This document shows positions 1 to 6,606 of a stretch of DNA of 8,122 nt, in pieces. The stretch covers positions 1 through 8,122 of the forward strand of contig JALWQD010000061.1 of NCBI GenBank assembly GCA_026994735.1, read 5' to 3'. The DNA comes from Gammaproteobacteria bacterium. GTDB taxonomy: Bacteria > Pseudomonadota > Gammaproteobacteria > SZUA-140. Below the pieces are notes generated by a model. It was not told the DNA's origin and did no database searches. It was given only the letters and a program-made list of their open reading frames with translations. The stretch's first letter is position 1. Every line of letters starts with the position of its first letter. The position numbers were made by a program, and so were the translations under genes.

Positions 1-1278
1 AAACCCGTCTATGTGGTCGATGGCAGCCGGACACCGCAATTAAAGGCGCATGGGCGTCCGGGGCCTTTCTCGGCCAGTGATCTTGCTGTCAGTGCCGGCA
101 AGGCATTGTTGCTGCAGCAGCCGGGGCTCTGTTCGTTGATCGATGAAGTCATTGTTGGCTGTGTTATGCCGGGACCACGTGAAGTGAATATTGCCCGGGT
201 GATTGGCCTTCGGCTTGGCTGTGATGAGAAAGTGCCCGCCTGGACAGTGCAGCGTAACTGCGCATCCGGTATGCAGGCACTTGATGCCGCCTGCGCATCG
301 ATACGCCAAGGAAGAGCAGACATTGTTCTTGCTGGCGGTGTCGAGTCAATGAGCCATGCGCCGTTACTGCTGAACGAGTCGATGATGCATTGGTTAGCTG
401 ATTTTCAAATGGCTAAAAGTTTGCCGGAAAAACTCAAAGTGCTGTCGACTTTACGCGGTAAATATTTGCGCCCGGTGATTGGTTTGCTCTGTGGTTTGAC
501 CGATCATGTTGTGGGTCTGTCGATGGGGCAGACGGCAGAAAACCTGGCCCAGCGTTTCTCCATAGACAGACAACGCATGGATGATTTTTCTCTGCGCAGT
601 CATCAGCGTTTGGCGCACGCGCAGGATGAGGATTATCTGCTCGCTGAAATTGTGCCGCTGTTCGATCGTCAGGGAAAGCTTTACGAACGGGATGATGGCC
701 TGCGTCGTGATAGCAGTCGCGAAAGGTTGGGTCGTTTGAAGCCGGTTTTTGATCGTCCTTTTGGATTGGTGACGGCAGGGAATAGTGCCCAGGTGACTGA
801 TGGCGCTTCGCTGTTGTTATTAGCCAGTGCAGAAGCAGTTGAACAGCATTCACTGCCTGTCCTCGGGCGTATTGTCGACAGTCAATGGGCCGGATTGGAT
901 CCGGCCGAGATGGGGCTGGGGCCGGCGATGGCCATGGAGCCGATACTGAAGCGCCATCGCTTGAAAGTGGATAGCATTGATTACTGGGAAATCAACGAAG
1001 CTTTTGCTGCCCAGGTTCTGGCTTGTCTGGATGCGTGGAAAGACAGCAAGTTTTGCCGGCAAGCATTTAACCGGCGTTCAGCACTGGGTGAAATTGATGA
1101 AGAAAAGCTGAATATTGATGGCGGTGGTATCGCTCTCGGGCATCCTGTTGGTGCCACCGGCGCACGTATTGTTCTTCATACGCTCCGTGTTCTTGCACGA
1201 CAAGGCGGTCGTTTTGGTATGGCCAGTCTTTGTATTGGCGGTGGTCAGGGAGGGGCAATGCTTGTTGAGCGGATTTGA
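1..1278 (+). CDS. fadI: FadI-type acetyl-CoA acyltransferase (3-ketoacyl-CoA thiolase), 5' end outside window
   Basis: Catalyses thiolytic cleavage of 3-ketoacyl-CoA to acetyl-CoA and a shortened acyl-CoA, the last step of beta-oxidation, in the cytoplasm as partner of the FadJ-type subunit encoded next. The frame is open from base 1 and already encodes the first thiolase beta-strand (KPVYVVDGSRTP), so the true start lies a few codons upstream; the GTG at 13 is internal. Counting from that GTG, the nucleophilic Cys is C83 in NCASGMQ (codon 259-261). NEAFAAQ, GGGIALGHPVGATGAR (catalytic His) and the second Cys in LCIGGGQGG follow in order, so the active site looks complete. An insertion at about residues 125-165 (HWLADFQMAKSLPEKLKVLS onward) matches the loop of FadI and mitochondrial HADHB, and ALRSH-like LRSHQRLAHAQ follows it. 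Gene order thiolase-then-hydratase is that of fadIJ rather than fadBA. The active-site motifs look more like acetyl-CoA acetyltransferases than E. coli FadI, so substrate chain length is uncertain. Confidence 0.9.
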   Translation, partial: KPVYVVDGSRTPQLKAHGRPGPFSASDLAVSAGKALLLQQPGLCSLIDEVIVGCVMPGPREVNIARVIGLRLGCDEKVPAWTVQRNCASGMQALDAACASIRQGRADIVLAGGVESMSHAPLLLNESMMHWLADFQMAKSLPEKLKVLSTLRGKYLRPVIGLLCGLTDHVVGLSMGQTAENLAQRFSIDRQRMDDFSLRSHQRLAHAQDEDYLLAEIVPLFDRQGKLYERDDGLRRDSSRERLGRLKPVFDRPFGLVTAGNSAQVTDGASLLLLASAEAVEQHSLPVLGRIVDSQWAGLDPAEMGLGPAMAMEPILKRHRLKVDSIDYWEINEAFAAQVLACLDAWKDSKFCRQAFNRRSALGEIDEEKLNIDGGGIALGHPVGATGARIVLHTLRVLARQGGRFGMASLCIGGGQGGAMLVERI

Positions 1279-1381
1279 TGATTAGCAGGGTACTTGGTAG
1301 TGGCCTGATCGGGGTATTTTGCCAATTTCAACGTTGCAGCATGCGGTTGGTTTTGACTTTATCTGTTGCGGGAAACAAATA
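1279..1381 (+). other. Intergenic gap between thiolase and fadJ
   Basis: These 103 bases hold no gene that I can support. A TTG at 1319 is in frame with fadJ and would add 21 residues (PISTLQHAVGF...), but those residues do not resemble the start of any FadJ/FadB protein. I looked for a promoter: TTGACT at 1353-1358 resembles a -35 box, but the matching -10 position falls on the start codon with a poor sequence. No hairpin followed by a T-run is visible, so the transcript probably continues from the thiolase gene. Confidence 0.5.
1370..1373 (+). promoter_or_regulatory. Ribosome binding site supporting the ATG at 1382
   Basis: GGGA at 1370-1373, within GCGGGAAA, lies 8 bases before ATG 1382. 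It is a modest Shine-Dalgarno match, but no comparable site precedes the TTG at 1319. It is one of the reasons for placing the fadJ start at 1382. Confidence 0.5.
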
Positions 1382-3421
1382 ATGAATGATTCATTTCAGC
1401 ACTGGCGACAAGAGGTTTCTGAAGACGGTATTGTGACATTGATTCTCGATACCGCAGGGGGGCGTGTCAATGTACTGTCGAAAGCGGTGCTTGAGGAGTT
1501 TGACCTCTGTTTACGTGCAGTTGAGGAGAAATTGCCGCCTGGTTTGATCCTGACGTCAGGCAAGCCCCAGGGTTTTATTGCCGGGGCCGATGTGCGCGAG
1601 TTTGTGCTTATGAAAGATTCGCCGGCAGTGGTTGAGGCGCATATCCGCTTTGTTCACGGTCTTTTTAACCGATTGGCAGCATTGACTTGTCCGACAATAG
1701 CCGTCATCGACGGGCATTGTCTCGGCGGAGGGCTGGAATTGGCCTTGGCTTGTCGCTATCGCATTGCTTCTGATGTGCCATCGACACGTCTGGGCTTGCC
1801 CGAGGTTCGTTTGGGGATACATCCTGGCTACGGTGGCGTCGCACGCCTGCCTGCTATTGTTGGCCATATTCAGGGGCTACAAATGATGTTGACAGGCAGG
1901 GCGGTCAGTGCCCGTGCAGCCAAGCGTATGGGCCTGGTCAGTTATGCCTTGCCGCAGCGTCAATTGCTCAGAGCCGCTGTCGCGTTAATAGCAAAACCGC
2001 CCGCTGCCTTCGTGCCAGCATGGTGGCAGCGGCTTGCCGGACAGCGCTTTTGTCGCCCTCTGGTCGCCTATTTGATGCGACGGGAAGTTGGTCAGCGTGT
2101 ACGCCCGGATCACTATCCGGCACCCTATGCCTTGATTGACCTCTGGCGTCGTTATGGGGATGACAGGCAAGCCATGCTCGCCGGTGAGGCCGTGTCAGTG
2201 ACCCATCTGATGACAGGAGAGGCGGCACAAAATTTGATCCGCTGTTTTTTTCTTCAGGAATCATTAAAGGGACTGGCACGTGAGTGTCCGTTTACAGCCA
2301 ACCACGTTCATGTCGTTGGCGCGGGTATTATGGGCGGTGATATTGCTGCCTGGTGTGCCCTGCGTGGCCTGCGGGTGACGCTGCAGGATCAATCGCCTGA
2401 ACGGGTTGCACCGGCGCTGGCCAGGGCGCGAAAGCTATTCGAGAAAAAACTGCGTACAGCACGTCGGGTCCAGGCGGCGATGGATCGCTTGCAGGCTGAT
2501 GTCAAAGGTCAGGGAGTTGCCCAGGCGGATGTGGTTATTGAAGCGATTTTTGAAAATATTGAAGCCAAGCAGGCCTTGTTACGTGATCTTGAACCGCGCC
2601 TGAAAGCGGATGCTCTGTTGGCCAGTAATACCTCGAGTATTCCTCTGGAGGTGCTGGCTGAGGCATTGGCAGAACCCTCGCGCCTAATCGGCCTGCACTT
2701 TTTTAACCCTGTCGCCAAAATGCTATTGCTTGAAGTGGTTTGCGGTCAGCAAAGTGATCCACAGGCAGTGAATCGCGGCATTGCCTTTGCCCATCAAATC
2801 GATCGTTTACCATTACCGGTCAAGAGCAGTCCGGGCTTTCTCGTCAACCGGGTACTGATGCCTTATCTCATGGAAGCCGTCAGGCTCGAAGGGGAAGGCG
2901 TGCAAGCCGAAATTATCGATCAGGCAGCGCTTGATTTTGGCATGCCGATGGGGCCGATAGAATTAGCCGATACTGTCGGTCTGGATATTTGTTTGTCAGT
3001 AGCAACAATCCTTGCCGGAACGATGTCTATTGATATTCCCGAGCGCTTGACGCAGCTGGTTGCGGCGGGCCATCTGGGGCGTAAAAGTGGCAAGGGTTTT
3101 TATGTCTACCAAAAGGGTAAGGCGAGCAAAAGTAAGGTTGGCAAGGGAATGTATGCTCCGGTTGATTTGCAAGACAGACTGATGCTGAGCATGCTGAATG
3201 AAGTCGTTGCTTGCTTGCGGGAAAAGGTCGTTGAAGATGCTGATCAGCTTGATGCGGGCGTCATTTTTGCAACCGGTTTTGCCCCTTTTCGCGGTGGCCC
3301 TATTCACTATCTGCAGACAGCAGGCGTCTCCGTTCTGAAATCTGCTTTGGGCTCTCTGGCGGGCAGTTATGGCGATCGTTTTCGTCCGCACTCTGGCTGC
3401 GATCACCTGAATGATAAATGA
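1382..3421 (+). CDS. fadJ: Multifunctional enoyl-CoA hydratase / 3-hydroxyacyl-CoA dehydrogenase, FadJ type
   Basis: The alpha subunit of the beta-oxidation complex: hydrates trans-2-enoyl-CoA, then oxidises L-3-hydroxyacyl-CoA with NAD+, passing the product to the thiolase. The 679 residues from ATG 1382 compare with 714 in E. coli FadJ. The N-terminal crotonase domain (about 1-190) shows GFIAGADVREF (64-74, oxyanion hole) and the two acid/base glutamates, E119 in CLGGGLELALAC and E141 in LGLPEVRLG. After a helical linker, a Rossmann domain starts with VVGAGIMGGDIA (G313, G315, G318), with D336 at the end of beta-2, as expected for NAD specificity. NTSSIP (416-421), catalytic H439 in GLHFFNPV and E451 complete the dehydrogenase site; H439 and E451 have the same spacing as H450/E462 of E. 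coli FadB. The C-terminal helical domain follows (VKSSPGFLVNRV, GHLGRKSGKGFYVY, GFAPFRGGP). Both CLGGGLELALAC and GLPEV match FadJ better than FadB. The start was chosen because the upstream TTG extension is not family-like. TGA at 3419-3421 overlaps the next gene. Confidence 0.93.
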   Translation: MNDSFQHWRQEVSEDGIVTLILDTAGGRVNVLSKAVLEEFDLCLRAVEEKLPPGLILTSGKPQGFIAGADVREFVLMKDSPAVVEAHIRFVHGLFNRLAALTCPTIAVIDGHCLGGGLELALACRYRIASDVPSTRLGLPEVRLGIHPGYGGVARLPAIVGHIQGLQMMLTGRAVSARAAKRMGLVSYALPQRQLLRAAVALIAKPPAAFVPAWWQRLAGQRFCRPLVAYLMRREVGQRVRPDHYPAPYALIDLWRRYGDDRQAMLAGEAVSVTHLMTGEAAQNLIRCFFLQESLKGLARECPFTANHVHVVGAGIMGGDIAAWCALRGLRVTLQDQSPERVAPALARARKLFEKKLRTARRVQAAMDRLQADVKGQGVAQADVVIEAIFENIEAKQALLRDLEPRLKADALLASNTSSIPLEVLAEALAEPSRLIGLHFFNPVAKMLLLEVVCGQQSDPQAVNRGIAFAHQIDRLPLPVKSSPGFLVNRVLMPYLMEAVRLEGEGVQAEIIDQAALDFGMPMGPIELADTVGLDICLSVATILAGTMSIDIPERLTQLVAAGHLGRKSGKGFYVYQKGKASKSKVGKGMYAPVDLQDRLMLSMLNEVVACLREKVVEDADQLDAGVIFATGFAPFRGGPIHYLQTAGVSVLKSALGSLAGSYGDRFRPHSGCDHLNDK

Positions 3422-5201
3422 TGAGTTCACTGAAAACATGATTAGTCCGGAGAAGGCGTTGACACTGGCCGGTCTGTTTGCTGAACGTGTACACCGTTCC
3501 GCAGACAGTATCGCTTATTGCAGCTTTGACAAGCAGGTATCGCAATGGCGCGATTTGACCTGGCAGCAAATGGCAGATCGTGTTGCTAGCTGGCAGGCCG
3601 CTATGTTGGCAAAGGGTTTGCTGGCCGGGGAGCGTATTGCCTTGATGTTGCCCAATGGCCCTGAATGGGTAGCGATTGATCAGGCAGCTCTCGGGCTTGG
3701 TCTCGTTGTGGTTCCTCTTTACGTTAATGATCGTGGTAATAATATTGCCTATATTCTTGATGATTCTGAGGCCCGTCTACTTGTCATCAGTGACGAGTTA
3801 CAGTGGCAGGAGCTATTGCCGCATATAGATGAGCGGCAAGCATTGAAAAATACGGTCTGTCTTGAAAAGGCAAATTTCGGCAAGACAGCGCTTGGACAGT
3901 TACCCTGTTATGTGGGCGATTTCCTGCCCGCAGGTCAACAGACTCTGCGGACAGACATTGATGACCCTCATTCGTTGGCAACGATAGTCTATACCTCAGG
4001 CACGACAGGGCGGCCGAAAGGGGTCATGCTGAGCCATCGCAATATTCTCAGTAATGCACTTTCTTGTTATCGCTGTGTCGCGATTAATGAAGAGGATGTC
4101 TTTTTATCCTTTTTACCCTTGTCGCATGCTCTCGAGAGAACGGTCGGCTATTATTTGCCGATGATGACAGGGGCAAAGGTCAGTTTTGCCCGTTCGATTC
4201 CGGATCTGGGCGAAGATCTGTTGACTCAGCGACCGACAGTGATTATTTCCGTGCCGCGTATCTATGAGCGTATCTATGGCCGGGTTTTGGATCAGCTGGA
4301 AGAAAAACCCGCCTTTGCGCGCAAGCTCTTTGACGCCGCCGTGAGTGTTGGTTGGCAACGCTTTCTCTATCACCAGGGCCGCGCTTCGTGGCTGCCGGCA
4401 TTGCTTTGTTGGCCCTTGTTGGCCCATCTGGTTGCGAATAAGGTGCTGGCTCGCCTCGGTGGCCGTTTACGTATCGCTATTTGTGGGGGAGCACCGTTAC
4501 CGCCACGTATCGGTGAGACATTTATCGCCCTCGGTTTACCTCTGTTGCAGGGCTATGGCATGACCGAGGCGAGTCCGGTAGCGAGCGCTAATCATCCGGA
4601 TGACAATATTCCAACGTCGGTTGGGACACCACTCGATGGTGTCGAGGCAAGTCTTGGTGAGAACGGTGAATTACTGATTCGTGGTGATAATGTCATGCTT
4701 GGCTATTGGCGCAATGATCAGGCAACGAGCGAAACTATTGATGAGTCCGGTTGGTTGCATACAGGGGATAAGGCCAGTTTGGGCGTGCGAGGGCATATTA
4801 CGATTACCGGGCGTTTGAAGGAGATCATCGTCCTGTCCAACGGTGAAAAGGTATCACCTGCCGATATGGAGATGGCGATTGCCATGGATACCGTGATTGA
4901 CCAGGTGCTGGTTTTTGGTGAGCAGCGCCCCTATCTGGTTGCTCTTATTGTTGTCGAGCCGAAACACTGGCTTGATTTGACCAGTGATATCGATTCTCTG
5001 GCCCAGCAAGAATTTCTTGTACACAGAATCGCTGAACGACTTTATCAATTTCCTGGCTATGCGCAGGTTAGGCGAGTCTGTATTTGTGCACAACCATGGA
5101 CTGTTGAGAATGGACTCCTGACGCCAACCTTGAAGTTGCGTCGAGCCCAGATTGAAGAGCAATATAGTCACCAAATTGAAGAACTTTATCTCGGGCATTG
5201 A
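3411..5201 (+). CDS. Long-chain fatty acid-CoA ligase (AMP-forming), FAA1-like
   Basis: Activates fatty acids to acyl-CoA through an acyl-adenylate intermediate, feeding the beta-oxidation genes upstream. It belongs to the ANL (acyl-CoA synthetase/luciferase) superfamily; its length of about 596 residues and its motifs fit the COG1022/FAA1 group better than E. coli FadD. Motifs in order: the ATP/AMP-binding loop YTSGTTGRPKGVM (194-206), LPLSHALER (235-243), the GYGMTEASPV adenine/acyl motif (380-389), TGD with ribose-binding D453, the hinge GRLKEIIV (467-474), SNGEKVSP (476-483), and the C-terminal catalytic lysine K575 in LTPTLKLRR. No signal peptide is visible; the hydrophobic stretch around 326-348 (SWLPALLCWPLLAHL) may lie at the acyl or membrane-contact surface rather than span the membrane. 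ATG 3411 overlaps the end of fadJ by 11 bases. A second in-frame ATG at 3438 (MISPEKAL), 16 bases after the fadJ stop, is equally plausible. Neither has a strong ribosome binding site, suggesting translational coupling to fadJ. I give no symbol because fadD would imply a closer match than I see. Confidence 0.93.
   Translation: MINDEFTENMISPEKALTLAGLFAERVHRSADSIAYCSFDKQVSQWRDLTWQQMADRVASWQAAMLAKGLLAGERIALMLPNGPEWVAIDQAALGLGLVVVPLYVNDRGNNIAYILDDSEARLLVISDELQWQELLPHIDERQALKNTVCLEKANFGKTALGQLPCYVGDFLPAGQQTLRTDIDDPHSLATIVYTSGTTGRPKGVMLSHRNILSNALSCYRCVAINEEDVFLSFLPLSHALERTVGYYLPMMTGAKVSFARSIPDLGEDLLTQRPTVIISVPRIYERIYGRVLDQLEEKPAFARKLFDAAVSVGWQRFLYHQGRASWLPALLCWPLLAHLVANKVLARLGGRLRIAICGGAPLPPRIGETFIALGLPLLQGYGMTEASPVASANHPDDNIPTSVGTPLDGVEASLGENGELLIRGDNVMLGYWRNDQATSETIDESGWLHTGDKASLGVRGHITITGRLKEIIVLSNGEKVSPADMEMAIAMDTVIDQVLVFGEQRPYLVALIVVEPKHWLDLTSDIDSLAQQEFLVHRIAERLYQFPGYAQVRRVCICAQPWTVENGLLTPTLKLRRAQIEEQYSHQIEELYLGH
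4406..4425 (+). repeat. Perfect 10-bp tandem duplication inside the ligase gene
   Basis: TTGTTGGCCC occurs twice back to back at 4406-4415 and 4416-4425, within the hydrophobic segment CWPLLAHL. The unit is not a multiple of three, yet adenylation motifs on both sides are in the same frame, so it has not broken the gene. It may be chance in a leucine-rich stretch. Confidence 0.5.
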
Positions 5202-5286
5202 GAGGGTTTTGCTGGCTATAGCCAATATTATCTTGCTCTTGAGACGGATAAGCTGAATAGCTGTTATCTTCGTAAGGAGTGGTTTT
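5202..5286 (+). promoter_or_regulatory. Ligase-yciA intergenic region with two dyads and a weak promoter candidate
   Basis: Directly seen: a perfect 12-base palindrome TGGCTATAGCCA at 5213-5224; and an imperfect inverted repeat at 5247-5268 (GATAA/TTATC outer arms, GCT/AGC inner arms, GAAT loop, TG bulge). TTGAGA at 5239-5244 and TGTTAT at 5262-5267 are spaced by 17 bases and match sigma-70 boxes at 5/6 and 4/6 positions. However, transcription from there would begin at about 5274, almost at the yciA ribosome binding site, which weakens the case. The palindrome does not match the FadR or PsrA operators as I know them. Neither dyad is followed by a T-run, so neither is a convincing terminator. 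Function is inference only. Confidence 0.25.
5274..5279 (+). promoter_or_regulatory. Strong Shine-Dalgarno site of yciA
   Basis: AAGGAG (within GTAAGGAGTGG), 7 bases before ATG 5287. This is the best ribosome binding site in the window, and it suggests yciA is translated independently of the genes upstream. Confidence 0.85.
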
Positions 5287-5688
5287 ATGCTAACTGAATT
5301 ACCTGCCGCCCAACCCGCTATACGTGTACTGGCGATGCCCTCTGATACCAATGCCGGTGGTGATATTTTTGGCGGCTGGATTATGTCCCAGGTCGATATT
5401 GCCGGCAGTATCTGTGCCCATAAAACAGTTGCGGGCCGTGTTGTTACAGTTGCTGTCAATGCCTTTCAGTTTCGCAAACCGGTCTTTGTGGGTGATTTGA
5501 TCAGTTGCTATGCCAAGGTGACAAAGACCGGAACAACGTCAATAACGGTTTGTGTTGAAGTGTTTGCCGAACGCGCTTCCTTGGGTAAAGGCTGTATTCG
5601 TGTAACAGAAGCGATATTGACCTATGTACACATCGATGATCAGGGGCAGCCGGCTGTCATTGATAGGCAATCTGAGGTGTCTTCGTGA
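5287..5688 (+). CDS. yciA: Acyl-CoA thioesterase, YciA-like hotdog protein
   Basis: Hydrolyses a range of acyl-CoA thioesters to free acid and CoA in the cytoplasm. The 133-residue length is typical of YciA, which forms hexamers. Recognised by near-identity of its core to E. coli/Haemophilus YciA: LAMPSDTNAGGDIFGGWIMS (residues 15-34), QVDIAGS (35-41, whose D37 aligns with the aspartate regarded as catalytic in this family), GRVVTVAVNAFQFRKPVFVGD (50-70), CYAKVTKTGTTSI (74-86) and VTEAILTYVHID (106-117). The start is fixed by the strong ribosome binding site and by alignment to the family. It lies 85 bases after the acyl-CoA ligase and opposes that enzyme's reaction. A plausible job is limiting acyl-CoA build-up or recovering CoA when beta-oxidation stalls; that role is inferred. 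It ends in a single TGA, after which the same frame stays open into the next gene. Confidence 0.94.
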   Translation: MLTELPAAQPAIRVLAMPSDTNAGGDIFGGWIMSQVDIAGSICAHKTVAGRVVTVAVNAFQFRKPVFVGDLISCYAKVTKTGTTSITVCVEVFAERASLGKGCIRVTEAILTYVHIDDQGQPAVIDRQSEVSS

Positions 5689-5718
5689 TATTTCAATGAC
5701 CTTCATCAGCGTAGTTTC

Positions 5719-6576
5719 GTGGTAGGCAAAGGTATCCTCATTGCAGGTTGTGGTGAGATTGGCATTGGAGTTGCTGAAGGCCTCGCCAAGCAAGGTCTCC
5801 AGGTTTTTGGTTTGCGGCGGCAGCCACCCAAACATCGTGGTTCGATGCCGTTTTTTACGGCAGACCTAACCAAACCGGCGACGCTGGCTTGTTTGGAGGG
5901 GTACTCTTTTTCCCAGTTACTTTATATTGTCAGCCCTGCCGGACGCAGTGTTGAAGACTATCGACAAGTCTTTGTTGAGGGTCTGAAAAATCTGCTTGTT
6001 CGTGTGTTGGCCGCGAACCCTGAAATCAGGGTGACTTTTATCAGTTCAACACGGGTCTATGGTCGATGTTCTCCGGGCTGTTGGGTTGATCTGCTCACCC
6101 CGGTATCACCTGCTGACCCTTGTGCCGAGATACTTTGCCAAGGTGAACAGATTGTTTGCGACTATGCCAGGCAGGCAAATATTGTTCGTTTTAGTGGTAT
6201 CTATGGTCCAGGAAGGCTTTACCTGTTGCATTATCTGCATGAGAGAGGGAGATTGCCGGGGCCACCTGGGCAGTGGACAAACCGTATTCACGCGCATGAT
6301 TGCGTCGGCTTTCTGGTGCATCTGTTGATGGTGCCTCAAAATGACGTGCAGACCCTTCTCTCTGTTTACCTTGCCAGTGATGATTTTCCTGTTCGCAATG
6401 CTGAGCTGGCAGTCTGGATGAGTGACCATTTTTCATTGCCCCTGATGGCCACAGATGTAATAGAGAAGGGTGATTATGGTCGACGAATAGATAATACTTC
6501 CCTACGGAGGACAGGTTATCACTTGTCTTTCCCCGGTTTTCGCGAAGGTTATGCATCATTGTTCTGGCGGGAGTGA
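5719..6576 (+). CDS. Atypical extended SDR / NAD(P)-binding epimerase-like protein, YeeZ-like
   Basis: A Rossmann-fold protein of the NAD-dependent epimerase/dehydratase superfamily; its substrate is unknown. The 285 residues show a dinucleotide-binding loop at the N terminus (GILIAGCGEIGIG; G10, G12, G15), an acid-containing TADLTKP (47-53), a beta-4 region with LYIVSPAG (68-75), FISSTRVYG (107-115, the SDR Ser/Thr motif), IVRFSGIYGPGR (155-166) and a substrate-side C-terminal region. The YxxxK pair expected at about 135-139 is absent (C135 and L139 occupy those places in PCAEILCQGE). E. coli YeeZ has a similar layout and also appears to lack the pair, so this may be normal for the subgroup. 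The start is uncertain: GTG 5719 is the only good candidate that retains the first beta-strand, but it lacks a clear Shine-Dalgarno site. The gene shares yciA's frame, 30 bases past its TGA. It could be an oxidoreductase or a binding or regulatory protein. Confidence 0.8.
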   Translation: MVGKGILIAGCGEIGIGVAEGLAKQGLQVFGLRRQPPKHRGSMPFFTADLTKPATLACLEGYSFSQLLYIVSPAGRSVEDYRQVFVEGLKNLLVRVLAANPEIRVTFISSTRVYGRCSPGCWVDLLTPVSPADPCAEILCQGEQIVCDYARQANIVRFSGIYGPGRLYLLHYLHERGRLPGPPGQWTNRIHAHDCVGFLVHLLMVPQNDVQTLLSVYLASDDFPVRNAELAVWMSDHFSLPLMATDVIEKGDYGRRIDNTSLRRTGYHLSFPGFREGYASLFWRE

Positions 6577-6606
6577 AAATGATAGCTGTAAGCTGATACG
6601 AGTGGC
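6577..6606. other. Short gap between convergent SDR and ppk genes
   Basis: Thirty bases separate two stop codons facing each other. The only dyad is AGCT-GTA-AGCT (stem of four), and there is no T-run on either strand, so I see no recognisable intrinsic terminator. Transcripts from the two sides may overlap, or termination may be Rho-dependent. Confidence 0.5.

Noticed and set aside
1319..1381. N-terminal extension of FadJ from TTG 1319
   Set aside because: The added 21 residues are not family-like, TTG is a rare start, and no ribosome binding site precedes it. ATG 1382 with GGGA upstream gives the expected N terminus.
1353..1381. Promoter for fadJ with -35 TTGACT
   Set aside because: The matching -10 position falls at 1376-1381 (CAAATA), a poor match lying directly against the start codon.
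2245..2251. Run of seven T in fadJ as a possible terminator tail or frameshift
   Set aside because: No hairpin precedes it, and the FadJ frame is intact on both sides (CFFLQ).
2996..3439. 147-residue minus-strand open frame opposite the end of fadJ
   Set aside because: It lies opposite the conserved C-terminal domain of FadJ, and its translation has no recognisable motif.
4854..5459. 201-residue minus-strand open frame spanning the end of the ligase gene, the gap and the start of yciA
   Set aside because: It runs antisense to two well-recognised genes, its translation shows no family motif, and it has no credible ribosome binding site. It is a shadow frame.
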